NCBI GenBank assembly: GCA_023268635.1
Contig: JALQUB010000027.1
Span: 1-56,881 of the forward strand
Source of the DNA: Pseudomonadales bacterium
GTDB taxonomy: Bacteria > Pseudomonadota > Gammaproteobacteria > Pseudomonadales > Pseudohongiellaceae
Length of the DNA stretch: 56,881 nucleotides
Reading direction: 5' to 3'
The notes beneath the pieces are model-generated. The model had not been told where the DNA came from. It did not search any database and saw nothing but the letters and a program-made list of their open reading frames with translations. A program made the translations under genes and the position numbers. Positions 20,026 through 28,308 of this stretch are shown here, piece by piece. Position 1 is the first letter of the stretch. Each line of letters opens with the position of its first letter.

Positions 20026-20232
20026 ATGAACGAAGATCGCTTCCACTCGCTAGACGCAAAGGTTAATGACCTTATCAACCTGTGCTCGTCGCTAAAATCT
20101 GAAAACCAACTTCTCCGAGCCACTGCAGACAATTGGCAGATCGAGCGACGCCAACTGCTCTCACAAAACAAAGAAGCGAAAGCGAAACTTGAGTCGATCG
20201 TCATGCGTCTTAAATCGATGGACCAAGCCTAG
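20026..20232 (+). CDS. ZapB-like coiled-coil protein (TIGR02449 type)
   Basis: 68 residues from the ATG at 20026, almost entirely a predicted coiled coil (heptad-like LDAKVNDLINLCSSLKSEN, then IERRQLLSQNKEAKAKLE). This matches the small TIGR02449 family encoded just before zapA in many gammaproteobacteria, which is thought to be cell-division related. A TTG at 20005 could extend it by 7 residues, but MNEDRFHSLD is the usual family start. zapA follows after 27 bp, and pepP is divergent. Confidence 0.85.
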   Translation: MNEDRFHSLDAKVNDLINLCSSLKSENQLLRATADNWQIERRQLLSQNKEAKAKLESIVMRLKSMDQA

Positions 20233-20259
20233 GTATACGGCAAGGACAAGGATAGCCTT

Positions 20260-20574
20260 ATGAGTGAAAAACCCACCGCCGTTCAAATCAAGATCCTCGA
20301 TAAAGAGTATCAAATTAATTGCCCGCCTTCGGAGCAGGAGGCGCTGATGAAATCGGCTCGCTATCTCGATGAAAGCATGCGTAACATCAAAAGCCGCGGC
20401 AATATTCACGGCGCAGAAAAGATCGCCGTGATGGCGGCGCTGAATATTACCCACGATATGCTTCGCAAAAACCTTCTCATTAACGAGTCTCGTCAAGCAA
20501 GCGCATTGCAGCTACGCAGCCTTGAAGAAAAAATCGATTCAGCGCTGGTCGGCTCTCGGCAGATGGAACTCTAA
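20260..20574 (+). CDS. zapA: Cell division protein ZapA
   Basis: 104-residue Z-ring stabilising protein that bundles FtsZ filaments. The N-terminal domain has VQIKILDKEYQINCP, a helix with ARYLDESMRNIKS, then AEKIAVMAALNITHDML and a C-terminal coiled coil (SLEEKIDSAL), the family layout and length. It lies directly before 6S RNA and fau, the conserved gammaproteobacterial order. Confidence 0.95.
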   Translation: MSEKPTAVQIKILDKEYQINCPPSEQEALMKSARYLDESMRNIKSRGNIHGAEKIAVMAALNITHDMLRKNLLINESRQASALQLRSLEEKIDSALVGSRQMEL

Positions 20575-20639
20575 AAAACGCGTAATTTTGCGCGTCTACC
20601 CTGTGCATACGACTGCGCCTAGCGCTATACTGCGACTAA

Positions 20640-20816
20640 GTTCCCTAGGATATTCGCCAGCTAAACGTGTTCTTGAGCCGATATCTGTAACCTCGGAGGC
20701 TGCTCGATTGGTGTTGTTGTGCAAGTCCGCCTGACGGAAAGCCTTATGCATCGCGAGTGCCACCACCTGAACCTCTCGGTTCAGGGCAACTTTGGTAGCG
20801 GTATTTCGGGGAGCTT
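20640..20816 (+). ncRNA. ssrS: 6S RNA
   Basis: Regulator of sigma-70 RNA polymerase, recognised by position between zapA and fau and by sequence matches to E. coli 6S. TGAGCCGATAT at 20674 matches exactly. AGTCCGCCTGACGGAAAGCC corresponds to the GGTCCGTCCGAGAAGCC arm, and CCTGAACCTCTCGGTTCAGG forms the 3' apical hairpin. The ends pair as a closing stem (GTTCCCTAGGATATT with GGTATTTCGGGGAGC, with wobble pairs and one mismatch), which sets the approximate boundaries. A TATACT box at 20626-20631 fits a start near 20640. Length about 177 nt, close to E. coli (184). Exact ends are inferred. Confidence 0.88.
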
Positions 20817-20866
20817 CATATTTTTTCTAAGTCGCTCGTTTCTTCGCTTCGCTGTTAGCCATTCTC

Positions 20867-21472
20867 ATGACCTTTAACTCGCTTCCTACAGACAAGCTCC
20901 GCTCGCATTTCCGTGCCGCGCGCCGAGCACTGTCGGATTCCGAGCAGGCCGAGGCCGCCCATGCCCTCGCTGCTCACTTCTTGAGTTCCGCTGCCTATTA
21001 TCACGCCGATAAGCTGGCGTTCTTTTTGGCGAGCGATGGCGAACTTAGCGTCGATCTCATTCTCGAGGCCGCACTCGCGGCAGGAAAACAGTGTTTTCTG
21101 CCGGTAGCCGATGCCGACGATTATTCCCTGCGCTTCCTCTCCTACCATGGCGATGCCAGTGAGCTGACGACCAATCGCTGGGGTATTTTAGAACCCACAG
21201 ATTCCACCGAGCTTCCTTCTGCCGAACTTGATCTCGTGTTTGTGCCACTGGTCGCCTGTGATCAACACGGCACTCGACTCGGGATGGGCAAGGGCTTTTA
21301 TGACCGCGCGTTTGCGTTCACGCTCGAGGCGGCAAGTTCGCCCGCGACTCACCCCCTGTTAGTCGGAGTCGCCCACGATTGCCAAGTCAGTGACACAGCC
21401 CTACCCCGCCAAGCCTGGGATGTCCCCCTCTCGGCCATCGCGACGCCGAGCCGGTTAATCGCATCCTTTTAA
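20867..21472 (+). CDS. fau: 5-formyltetrahydrofolate cyclo-ligase
   Basis: 201-residue folate enzyme (YgfA/MTHFS family) that converts 5-formyl-THF and ATP to 5,10-methenyl-THF. The conserved phosphate/folate motif GTRLGMGKGFYDRAF is at about residues 135-149, preceded by LDLVFVPLVACD. The N-terminal DKLRSHFRAARRALS is the usual basic start. It follows 6S RNA directly, as in E. coli where the two are co-transcribed. No strong Shine-Dalgarno is seen at the ATG. Confidence 0.93.
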   Translation: MTFNSLPTDKLRSHFRAARRALSDSEQAEAAHALAAHFLSSAAYYHADKLAFFLASDGELSVDLILEAALAAGKQCFLPVADADDYSLRFLSYHGDASELTTNRWGILEPTDSTELPSAELDLVFVPLVACDQHGTRLGMGKGFYDRAFAFTLEAASSPATHPLLVGVAHDCQVSDTALPRQAWDVPLSAIATPSRLIASF

Positions 21473-21524
21473 TAGTACGCAGCTTAGACCCCTATAACCC
21501 CTGCAACCCGTTCGCCTATTCTTC

Positions 21525-21569
21525 TTGCTTGTCTCAAAACACTGGCTATACTACTGTATAAATAAACAG
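21525..21569 (+). promoter_or_regulatory. SOS promoter with LexA box for imuAB
   Basis: A consensus LexA operator CTGT-N8-ACAG lies at 21554-21569 (CTGTATAAATAAACAG), 28 bp before the imuA start. A candidate promoter has -35 TTGCTT (21525-21530), a 16-nt spacer and -10 TATACT (21547-21552), so bound LexA would cover the start of transcription. The same 18 bases (TACTGTATAAATAAACAG) recur in opposite orientation before dnaE2. Confidence 0.9.
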
Positions 21570-21597
21570 CAATTAATCAGTATCCGAGGCTCTCGAC

Positions 21598-22296
21598 GTG
21601 GCAAACGCGCCAACAATAGAAACAGCCATAGACCAGCTCCTTGAAAGCAACCGCAGCCTCTGGCGTGGCTGCAATCGAGACCGGCTAGACAGCGAAGGCA
21701 TCACCACCGGCTTTGCCCTATTAGACGAGGCCCTGCCGGAACGAGGCTGGCCGCCGCAGGGGGTGATCGAAGTGCTGAGCAAACAGCCGGGCATCGGCGA
21801 GCTGCAGTTATTCGTGCCACTCATGCGTGAACTCATCGCGAGTGGCCATTGGATATTATGGATAGCGCCTCCCTATTCACCCTATGCCCCGGGCCTCGCA
21901 CAAGCCGGCATCGACCTGCGTCGAATTTTGGTGGTGGGTCAGGTAGAAGCCACCGAGGACTCCCCTAAAAAGTCGACCCGAGGCATCCCCGCCAACGAGG
22001 CACTCTGGAGCATGGAGAAGGCGCTGCAGATTCAACACTGCGGCCTAGTGATGGCATGGCGAGACGCCCTACCCCAGCGCCAGCTACGACGGTTACAACT
22101 CGCCGCCATGACCGGAAAGACCTTAGGCGTCCTCTTTATGAGGAAAAATAGTGAGCACTCACCCTCATCAATGAGATTGAAAATAGAGGCTTTAAAGCAC
22201 GGAGCCGAAGAATTGACCGCGATTGTCGTGCTTAAAGCGAAGGGCCGTTTTCATCCTAAGACGGTCCACGTTCAACTGACTGGAGCTCGACCATGA
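21598..22296 (+). CDS. imuA: SOS mutagenesis protein ImuA
   Basis: 232-residue RecA/SulA-like accessory protein of the ImuA-ImuB-DnaE2 mutasome, which carries out error-prone lesion bypass after DNA damage. The characteristic N-terminal segment GFALLDEALPERGWPPQG (about residues 38-55) and VIEVLSKQPGIGELQLFVP align with the family; a clear Walker A lysine is lacking, as is common. It starts at GTG with a modest GAGG upstream. Its stop overlaps the imuB start by 4 bp (ATGA), indicating translational coupling. It is controlled by the LexA box just upstream. Confidence 0.9.
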   Translation: MANAPTIETAIDQLLESNRSLWRGCNRDRLDSEGITTGFALLDEALPERGWPPQGVIEVLSKQPGIGELQLFVPLMRELIASGHWILWIAPPYSPYAPGLAQAGIDLRRILVVGQVEATEDSPKKSTRGIPANEALWSMEKALQIQHCGLVMAWRDALPQRQLRRLQLAAMTGKTLGVLFMRKNSEHSPSSMRLKIEALKHGAEELTAIVVLKAKGRFHPKTVHVQLTGARP

Positions 22297-23744
22297 TCAA
22301 GTCCACCGGCACCACCCAGCTCACCTTGCTGCCACAGGCTCCGCAGGCCGATCGCACTATCCGACCGGTCCGCCCAGCCGCCCCTCAACAAACGAGCCCC
22401 CAACGTCGCTCCAGCCTCTGGTATTGTCTTACCCTGCCCGCGCTCGACACACTGCCGCCACACCAGCAGGAAGACTGCCTCGATCAACTCGCACAACTCT
22501 CTCAGGCATTCAGTTCGGCGATCAGCCTGCACCCTCAAGCCCTAGTCTTCGAAATTCGCAGCGGCCTTAACTACTTCGGCGGAGCCGAATCGCTGCATGC
22601 CAAATACCAACAGGAGGTGGAGCAGTTGTTGACGCGCCTAGCCTCTAACTATGGCGTTTCAGCCGAGCAGTTAGCATTTAATTTTGCCGCCTGTCCCACC
22701 ATAGAAGGCAGCCTACTACTTGCCCGGGGCAACGGGAATACGTTGGTCTACCGCAAGGAGAACCTGCACTCGGCCCTAGGCCAGCTGCCCATCGAGTCGC
22801 TGCAAGTCAAGCCCGAGCCACAACGCCGGCTCATCAATATGGGCATCCGTCACCTGGGTGATTTATGGCGGCTGCCGCCGGCGGGGCTGCGACGACGCTT
22901 CGGCAGCGACTTCCTCGAGCTGATCAATAAGGCTCTCGGCAAGGCTCCCGAGCCGATCAAAAACTATTTGCCGCCGCCTGCGTTCGTGCACTCCTACGAA
23001 CTGCCCTACGAAGTCGAGAACCTGAGCCTCCTCCGCCCCGTCGTCGACGAAATGATTGCCCAGCTTTGCGACTTCCTGCGCCATCGAGAGCTGTGTGCGA
23101 GCAGCATCAAACTCACGCTCATACACGAGCAACGAGAAGCCACGCCCCTAGAGGTCGGCCTGAGGCAGGCGAGTCGTTCGCAGCAGCACCTCATGCTGTT
23201 AATCGATACCCATATCGAGAACCTGCAGATCCCGGCTCCTGTCACCGCGCTTCACCTCGAGGTGATTCAGTTCGATGCCTTTATGAGCCATAGCGAATCA
23301 CTTCTAGTGGGTGTCGACAAGGAGGCCAACAACACGGGAGACCCCGCGGCCGCCAGCCTCGAACAGTTCATGGAGCGGCTACAAGCGCGCCTAGGTGGTG
23401 ACCCAATAAAAGGACTCAACAGCATCGAAGAGCATTGCCCCGAATACGCGAGCGAAACAGTCCGCCCTGGAGAGAACGCCACGGCAAGCGCCACACCGAA
23501 GAATCCACGACCGCTCTGGCTGCTCGACGAACCGCTCCGACTCAGTCTGCGTCGCGGCAGCCTCTATCATCGACAAGCAATCACTCTGCTCAGCGGACCC
23601 GAGCGCATCGAGGCACGCTGGTGGTCAGGCTCTGAAGTCTGTCGCGACTACTATGTGGCACGCGAAACGGGAGGCAGTCGCCTATGGATTTATCGCGAGC
23701 GGGAGGGTGATCGCCATTGGTATCTGCACGGCTATTTTGCCTAG
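22293..23744 (+). CDS. imuB: SOS mutagenesis protein ImuB (inactive Y-family polymerase)
   Basis: 483-residue Y-family polymerase homologue that serves as the mutasome hub linking ImuA, DnaE2 and the sliding clamp. The palm region reads LVFEIRSGLNYFGG where active polymerases carry catalytic acids, consistent with a non-catalytic ImuB. A helix-hairpin region follows (LINMGIRHLGDLWRLPPAGLRRRFG), and the C-terminus has the ImuB-type tail GPERIEARWWSG, RDYYVAR, WYLHGYF. A clamp-motif-like QLTLLP lies at residues 9-14, an unusual N-terminal place; the usual internal site reads SHSESLLVG (about 331-339). It converges on dnaE2 with a 54-bp gap. Confidence 0.92.
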   Translation: MIKSTGTTQLTLLPQAPQADRTIRPVRPAAPQQTSPQRRSSLWYCLTLPALDTLPPHQQEDCLDQLAQLSQAFSSAISLHPQALVFEIRSGLNYFGGAESLHAKYQQEVEQLLTRLASNYGVSAEQLAFNFAACPTIEGSLLLARGNGNTLVYRKENLHSALGQLPIESLQVKPEPQRRLINMGIRHLGDLWRLPPAGLRRRFGSDFLELINKALGKAPEPIKNYLPPPAFVHSYELPYEVENLSLLRPVVDEMIAQLCDFLRHRELCASSIKLTLIHEQREATPLEVGLRQASRSQQHLMLLIDTHIENLQIPAPVTALHLEVIQFDAFMSHSESLLVGVDKEANNTGDPAAASLEQFMERLQARLGGDPIKGLNSIEEHCPEYASETVRPGENATASATPKNPRPLWLLDEPLRLSLRRGSLYHRQAITLLSGPERIEARWWSGSEVCRDYYVARETGGSRLWIYREREGDRHWYLHGYFA

Positions 23745-23798
23745 CCCGAAACAAGGAGGAAGCCTTTAACAGAAAAAAGTTCTTAAATGACGAACACC

Positions 23799-26700
23799 TT
23801 AAGTGTAGTCTCGAGAAGAGAGCGACAAGTCGCCGAGCCAGACAGAAAGATCAACAAGCTCGTCCGCGATCACGTGAATCACCCCTTCACTCTTTTGTAT
23901 CTTGCCGACCACACCAATCAACATCGCCTGCCTCACCACCGTGCGCAGTCGTTCGCCCAATGCCGGCCATACCACCACATTGATATGTCCTTCTTCATCC
24001 TCTAGCGTTAGAAAAGTCACACCGGATGCAGTCATCGGGCGCTGACGGCAGGTCACCAGACCAACCACCTTGGTCCAACTCTCATTCTCCAAATCAGATA
24101 ATTCACCGGAGCGATTCACCGCGAAACGATCGAGATGGTTTCGCAACAAACCAAGCGGGTGACTGCGCAGCGTGAACCCCGTCGCCGCATAATCGCCCAC
24201 CACGTTCTGCCCCTCACTCGCCACGGGCAACATCACGCCGAGACCGAAGTCACTATCGCCACAAACAGCATCCGCGAAAAAATCCTGACTCGTCATCTGT
24301 GCATCGCCTTGCACTCTCGCAGCATTCGGCACCGCAATCACGCCGGCCGCGTGCCAGAACGCACGATGCCTATCACCCGCCAAATCGCGCAGCGCATCGG
24401 CGGCAGCCAATGCTTCAAGATCTCCGCGGTCGATACCACTGCGGAATACGAGATCTTGAATCGACACATAATCACCGCCTCGACGCGCCTCTTCGATCGC
24501 AGTCGCCGCCTGTGCCGACAGGCTCTTCACGAGATTGAAACCAATCCTTAACTGCTTCGTTTGGCTATCCCGCCCATCAAACTCCAAGGAGCAAACCGCG
24601 AAACTCCGATTGATGTTAACCGGCAATATCTCGACGCCATGACGTTGCGCGTCTCTGATCAATTGTGCTGGTGCGTAGAACCCCATCGGCTGACTATTCA
24701 ACAAGGCACAACAAAATGCGGCGGGGTGATAATATTTAAGCCACGAAGACACATAAGCGATCAGCGCGAAACTTGCCGAATGTGATTCGGGAAAACCATA
24801 ATCACCGAAGCCCTTAATCTGCTTGAACAACTGCTCAGCAAAACTCAATTCATAACCCCGAGCTAGCATTCCATTCACCAACTTATCCCGATAGGGTTCT
24901 AGCCCTCCCTTGCGTTTCCATGCAGCCATCGCACGCCGCAAACTGTCGGCCTCGCCGCCACTGAATCCTGCCGCCACCATTGCAAGCTGCATCACCTGTT
25001 CTTGAAAGATCGGTACACCAAGCGTGCGCTCGAGAACCGCACGGACCTCTTCACTTGGATAATCCACCTGCTCCTTGCCACCGCGTCTATTCAAGTAAGG
25101 ATGCACCATCTCTCCTTGGATAGGTCCGGGCCTCACAATCGCGATCTGAATGACAAGGTCGTAATAGCAGCGTGGTTTTAAGCGCGGCAACATACTCATT
25201 TGCGCGCGCGATTCGATCTGGAAAACCCCGATCGTGTCGCCCGCGCACATCATGTCGTACACAGCGGGGTCTTCGGCAGGAATTTTCTGAATCGTCAACG
25301 GCTCATCGCTGTAATCGCTCACGAGATCTAAACATTTGCGCACCGCGCTCAGCATGCCCAGCGCCAAGACGTCTATTTTTAATAAACCTAGCGCCTCAAG
25401 ATCATTTTTCTCCCACTGGATAACCGTGCGATCTACCATCGCGGCATTCTCGATCGGCACAAGGTGCGTGAGAGGGCCCTGACTGATCACAAAACCACCC
25501 ACGTGCTGCGAAAGATGTCGGGGGAAACCGATGAGCCGACCCGCAAGTTCAACCAGCATGACAATTTTCGGATCCGACTTATCCACCTGTGCGTCCGCAA
25601 GCTGTTCCTCTAGATTTTCTCCCCACCAATAAATCGCCTTCGACAAATGGTCGAGTACAGACTCCGCAATTCCTAACGCTTTCCCCACATCGCGAATCGC
25701 CGACCGCGACCGATAAGTGATGACCGTCGCCGCGAGTGCCGCGCGGGAACGACCATACTTTTCATAAATATATTGGATCACTTCTTCGCGACGCGAATTC
25801 TCAAAATCAACATCGATATCCGGCGGCTCATCGCGCTCTTTCGATAAAAAACGTTCGAACAAAACTTCTACCCGCGCCGGATCGACTTCGGTAATTCCTA
25901 AGCAATAACACACCGCCGAATTCGCCGCCGAGCCGCGACCCTGGCACAAAATATTTTCACGCCGGGCGAACGCGACGAGATCATGCACCGTGAGGAAGTA
26001 ATGTTCATAGCCCAGCTCCTTTACGAGACTCAGCTCATGCTCAATAAGATTACGTACCTTGGGGCTAGCGCCCCCTGGCCAGCGCTCACGGATTCCCGCC
26101 TCGGTGAGCTCCCGCAGCCAGCCGCTTGCCGTGTATTGTGACGGCACAAGCTCGCGCGGGTATTCGTAGCGCAACTCATCGAGGGAGAACTCACAGGCGT
26201 CCGCGAGACGCACTGTCTCTGCGAGTAACTCAGGAGGATATAACTTCACGAGACGTGCGCGGTCGCGCAAATGCCGTTCGCTATTTTGTTCCGCAGCGAA
26301 ACCCAGCTTATCGATGCGCTTCCCTAGGCGAATTGCCGTCAGCGTATCGAGCAGCAGACGTCGACTTGGCTCGTGCATCAAAACGCCGCCGCAGGCACAT
26401 CGTCGAATGCCAAACCGATCGCCGAGTGCCTGCAAGCGCAGTAGCCGAGCATGATCGTCACCCTGTAGCAGCAGCTGCACACCTAGCCGACTATTCGACC
26501 CGAAAACTCGCTGCAACCACTCCGCCTGCGAAGCGAAATATTCAGACGCGCCATCACGGCTAGGAAACCACAGCGCCCAACATTCATCGGGGAGATTTTC
26601 CTCTACCATCCTCCTATCGACGAAATAACTGCCCTTTTCCTCCGCCCGTCGCGCGCAACTGATCAGGTGGCTAAGTTGTCCATAGCCCTTACGACTGCGG

Positions 26701-27044
26701 GCGAGCAACACCAACCGCAGATCCGGCAGCGTAGTCCCGGCACCCTCAGATGCCATTCGGAGTTGCAACAAAGTGCCCACAATGAGTTTAAAGCCGCTGG
26801 CCTTGGCGGCCATATGCGCTCGGACTATGCCCGATAGCGAACATTCATCGGTGAGTGCCAAAGCGTGATAGCTCAGCTGATGAGCCCGCTCGACTAATTC
26901 CTCTGGAAAAGAGGCTGCGCATTGAAAGCTAAAATTGGATTGACAGAATAGCTCGGCGTAAGCCCCCGACTCCGCGAGAGTAGATGTCGGATGGGCCGAG
27001 CTGATGGGCGCTAGAGCGTTAAAGGGATCGAGAATAGAGGTCAT
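23799..27044 (-). CDS. dnaE2: Error-prone DNA polymerase DnaE2 (ImuC)
   Basis: 1081-residue C-family polymerase, the catalytic subunit of the SOS mutasome. The PHP domain opens with YAELFCQSNFSFQCAAS. The polymerase site has PDIDVDFEN (about residues 406-414) and LLKIDVLALGML for the third aspartate; the C-terminal OB-fold includes VVGLVTCRQRPMTASG and LEDEEGHINVVVW. The length is normal for DnaE2, shorter than replicative DnaE. It is transcribed towards imuAB instead of downstream of imuB, from its own LexA-controlled promoter about 20 bp before the ATG. No lexA is in the window. Confidence 0.95.
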   Translation of the reverse strand: MTSILDPFNALAPISSAHPTSTLAESGAYAELFCQSNFSFQCAASFPEELVERAHQLSYHALALTDECSLSGIVRAHMAAKASGFKLIVGTLLQLRMASEGAGTTLPDLRLVLLARSRKGYGQLSHLISCARRAEEKGSYFVDRRMVEENLPDECWALWFPSRDGASEYFASQAEWLQRVFGSNSRLGVQLLLQGDDHARLLRLQALGDRFGIRRCACGGVLMHEPSRRLLLDTLTAIRLGKRIDKLGFAAEQNSERHLRDRARLVKLYPPELLAETVRLADACEFSLDELRYEYPRELVPSQYTASGWLRELTEAGIRERWPGGASPKVRNLIEHELSLVKELGYEHYFLTVHDLVAFARRENILCQGRGSAANSAVCYCLGITEVDPARVEVLFERFLSKERDEPPDIDVDFENSRREEVIQYIYEKYGRSRAALAATVITYRSRSAIRDVGKALGIAESVLDHLSKAIYWWGENLEEQLADAQVDKSDPKIVMLVELAGRLIGFPRHLSQHVGGFVISQGPLTHLVPIENAAMVDRTVIQWEKNDLEALGLLKIDVLALGMLSAVRKCLDLVSDYSDEPLTIQKIPAEDPAVYDMMCAGDTIGVFQIESRAQMSMLPRLKPRCYYDLVIQIAIVRPGPIQGEMVHPYLNRRGGKEQVDYPSEEVRAVLERTLGVPIFQEQVMQLAMVAAGFSGGEADSLRRAMAAWKRKGGLEPYRDKLVNGMLARGYELSFAEQLFKQIKGFGDYGFPESHSASFALIAYVSSWLKYYHPAAFCCALLNSQPMGFYAPAQLIRDAQRHGVEILPVNINRSFAVCSLEFDGRDSQTKQLRIGFNLVKSLSAQAATAIEEARRGGDYVSIQDLVFRSGIDRGDLEALAAADALRDLAGDRHRAFWHAAGVIAVPNAARVQGDAQMTSQDFFADAVCGDSDFGLGVMLPVASEGQNVVGDYAATGFTLRSHPLGLLRNHLDRFAVNRSGELSDLENESWTKVVGLVTCRQRPMTASGVTFLTLEDEEGHINVVVWPALGERLRTVVRQAMLIGVVGKIQKSEGVIHVIADELVDLSVWLGDLSLSSRDYT

Positions 27045-27062
27045 GATGGCCGCCGAATAATA

Positions 27063-27097
27063 CTGTTTATTTATACAGTATTATTCGGTTGGCGCAA
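27063..27097 (-). promoter_or_regulatory. SOS promoter with LexA box for dnaE2
   Basis: LexA operator CTGTTTATTTATACAG at 27063-27078, the exact reverse complement of the imuA box. On the minus strand a candidate -35 TTGCGC (27097-27092), 16-nt spacer and -10 TATAAA (27075-27070) place the -10 inside the operator. The dnaE2 ATG is 18 bp downstream of the box. Confidence 0.9.
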
Positions 27098-27123
27098 AGC
27101 CTCTCTTGGCGGGCAGTTCCTGC

Positions 27124-28104
27124 TTATTGGCCGCCTTCACCTTCCGCGAGGCGCGCTTCTTCCATGCGCTCTCCGCGCAGGATGTTCGTCATGCCGTAAT
27201 TGCCTTCGTGACAGGCGTACTCATACATCTGACCATCGACCTTGGACATAGGGATTCGGGCGACAATCTTATCTTTGAACGTGCTCGGATCATCCACGGT
27301 AAATTCATAGTCGACGGTGTATTCATCGACACGTGTGAAGCGCTCAGTTAACACCTTGTCCTTCGCACTACCGAAGACGCTGAAACTTTGCGTGAGATCG
27401 TTGAAATTACGCGTCTCTACTACCAAGGTGTCGCCATCCCAATAGCCACGAGAATCGCCAGTCCAGAGACGAATGTCGTCATCGATGTGCGCTTCCTTGT
27501 CGAGAGGAATGATGCGAGCGTCGTGGATCATTTCGGTCATCACGACGACAGTATTCTGATTCTGTACGATCTGAATATTATTATTGTACATGCTGGGGGT
27601 AAAAGGAGGCCCCGAATTGAATCCGACGATGCAACGCTCAGAAATACCGCGGTCTTCAAACGAATCCTTACCAATACCGCCAACAACCATGCGGACAGGG
27701 CGCGTGCCCGTAATATCGGGACCCAAACCGCCGACCTGAATATCAACTCCCTCAACGCGTTCAGGGATCTGCCCATTAGCAGGATAGGTAATCAGTGACG
27801 TACGGAGGTTATCTCCACGACCCGTTGCTTCTACCCAGAACGTGTTGTAACCGCCAACGCCATCTTCATTTAGCGCTTCGTATTGTTTCTCGATCATCGC
27901 GGGAAGCTGGTCCGCCTGCTCTTGAGTCATGTATTCACTATCGCCAAACATCGCTGGGCGAGTCATCGGAATGTTCGAGGCGAAATTCCATACACCTTGA
28001 AGATCAGGCTGGCCCCATTCCGTACGCGGCGCCTCATAGTCCGCGGCATTCACCGCGCCGCAGGTGGCGAGTGCCACTGCTGTAATCAATGTCTTGATTT
28101 TCAT
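27124..28104 (-). CDS. Exported protein of an unnamed family (paralogue of the gene at 54377)
   Basis: 326 residues with a signal peptide (MKIKTLITAVALATCGAVNA), predicted periplasmic. I recognise no named domain. Shared with the gene at 54377 are RTEWGQPDLQGVW near the mature N-terminus, YNNNIQIVQ, EMIHDARIIPL, GYWDGDTLVVETRNF, LTERF and the C-terminal YEYACHEGNYG. Cys in CHEGN and in SERCIVGF are conserved between the two. The frame is open to 28167, but the ATG at 28104 begins the signal peptide and has GGGGA upstream. It lies between the SOS cassette and a divergent serine hydrolase. Enzymatic or binding roles are both possible. Confidence 0.75.
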   Translation of the reverse strand: MKIKTLITAVALATCGAVNAADYEAPRTEWGQPDLQGVWNFASNIPMTRPAMFGDSEYMTQEQADQLPAMIEKQYEALNEDGVGGYNTFWVEATGRGDNLRTSLITYPANGQIPERVEGVDIQVGGLGPDITGTRPVRMVVGGIGKDSFEDRGISERCIVGFNSGPPFTPSMYNNNIQIVQNQNTVVVMTEMIHDARIIPLDKEAHIDDDIRLWTGDSRGYWDGDTLVVETRNFNDLTQSFSVFGSAKDKVLTERFTRVDEYTVDYEFTVDDPSTFKDKIVARIPMSKVDGQMYEYACHEGNYGMTNILRGERMEEARLAEGEGGQ

Positions 28105-28308
28105 ACTGTTCCCCGAGGTTCTGTTTAATGCGATTAAGTGTAACCGAACTATGCGCCAATTCAACACGCGAGATTCAACGCTGAGAAAGCTGCCTCTCTA
28201 GCGATAAACTTGGGTTAGAATCGAGCAAGGGTTAGTTGGCACACAAGGTCAACTGATTCAGAGCTGGCACTGCAACAATAATCAATAACACCTACAGAGA
28301 GTAGCAAA

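Noticed and set aside
23787-24005. Possible small gene after imuB preceded by AAGGAGG
   Set aside because: The purine-rich stretch is suggestive, but the frame runs antisense into the conserved C-terminus of dnaE2 and encodes no recognisable protein.
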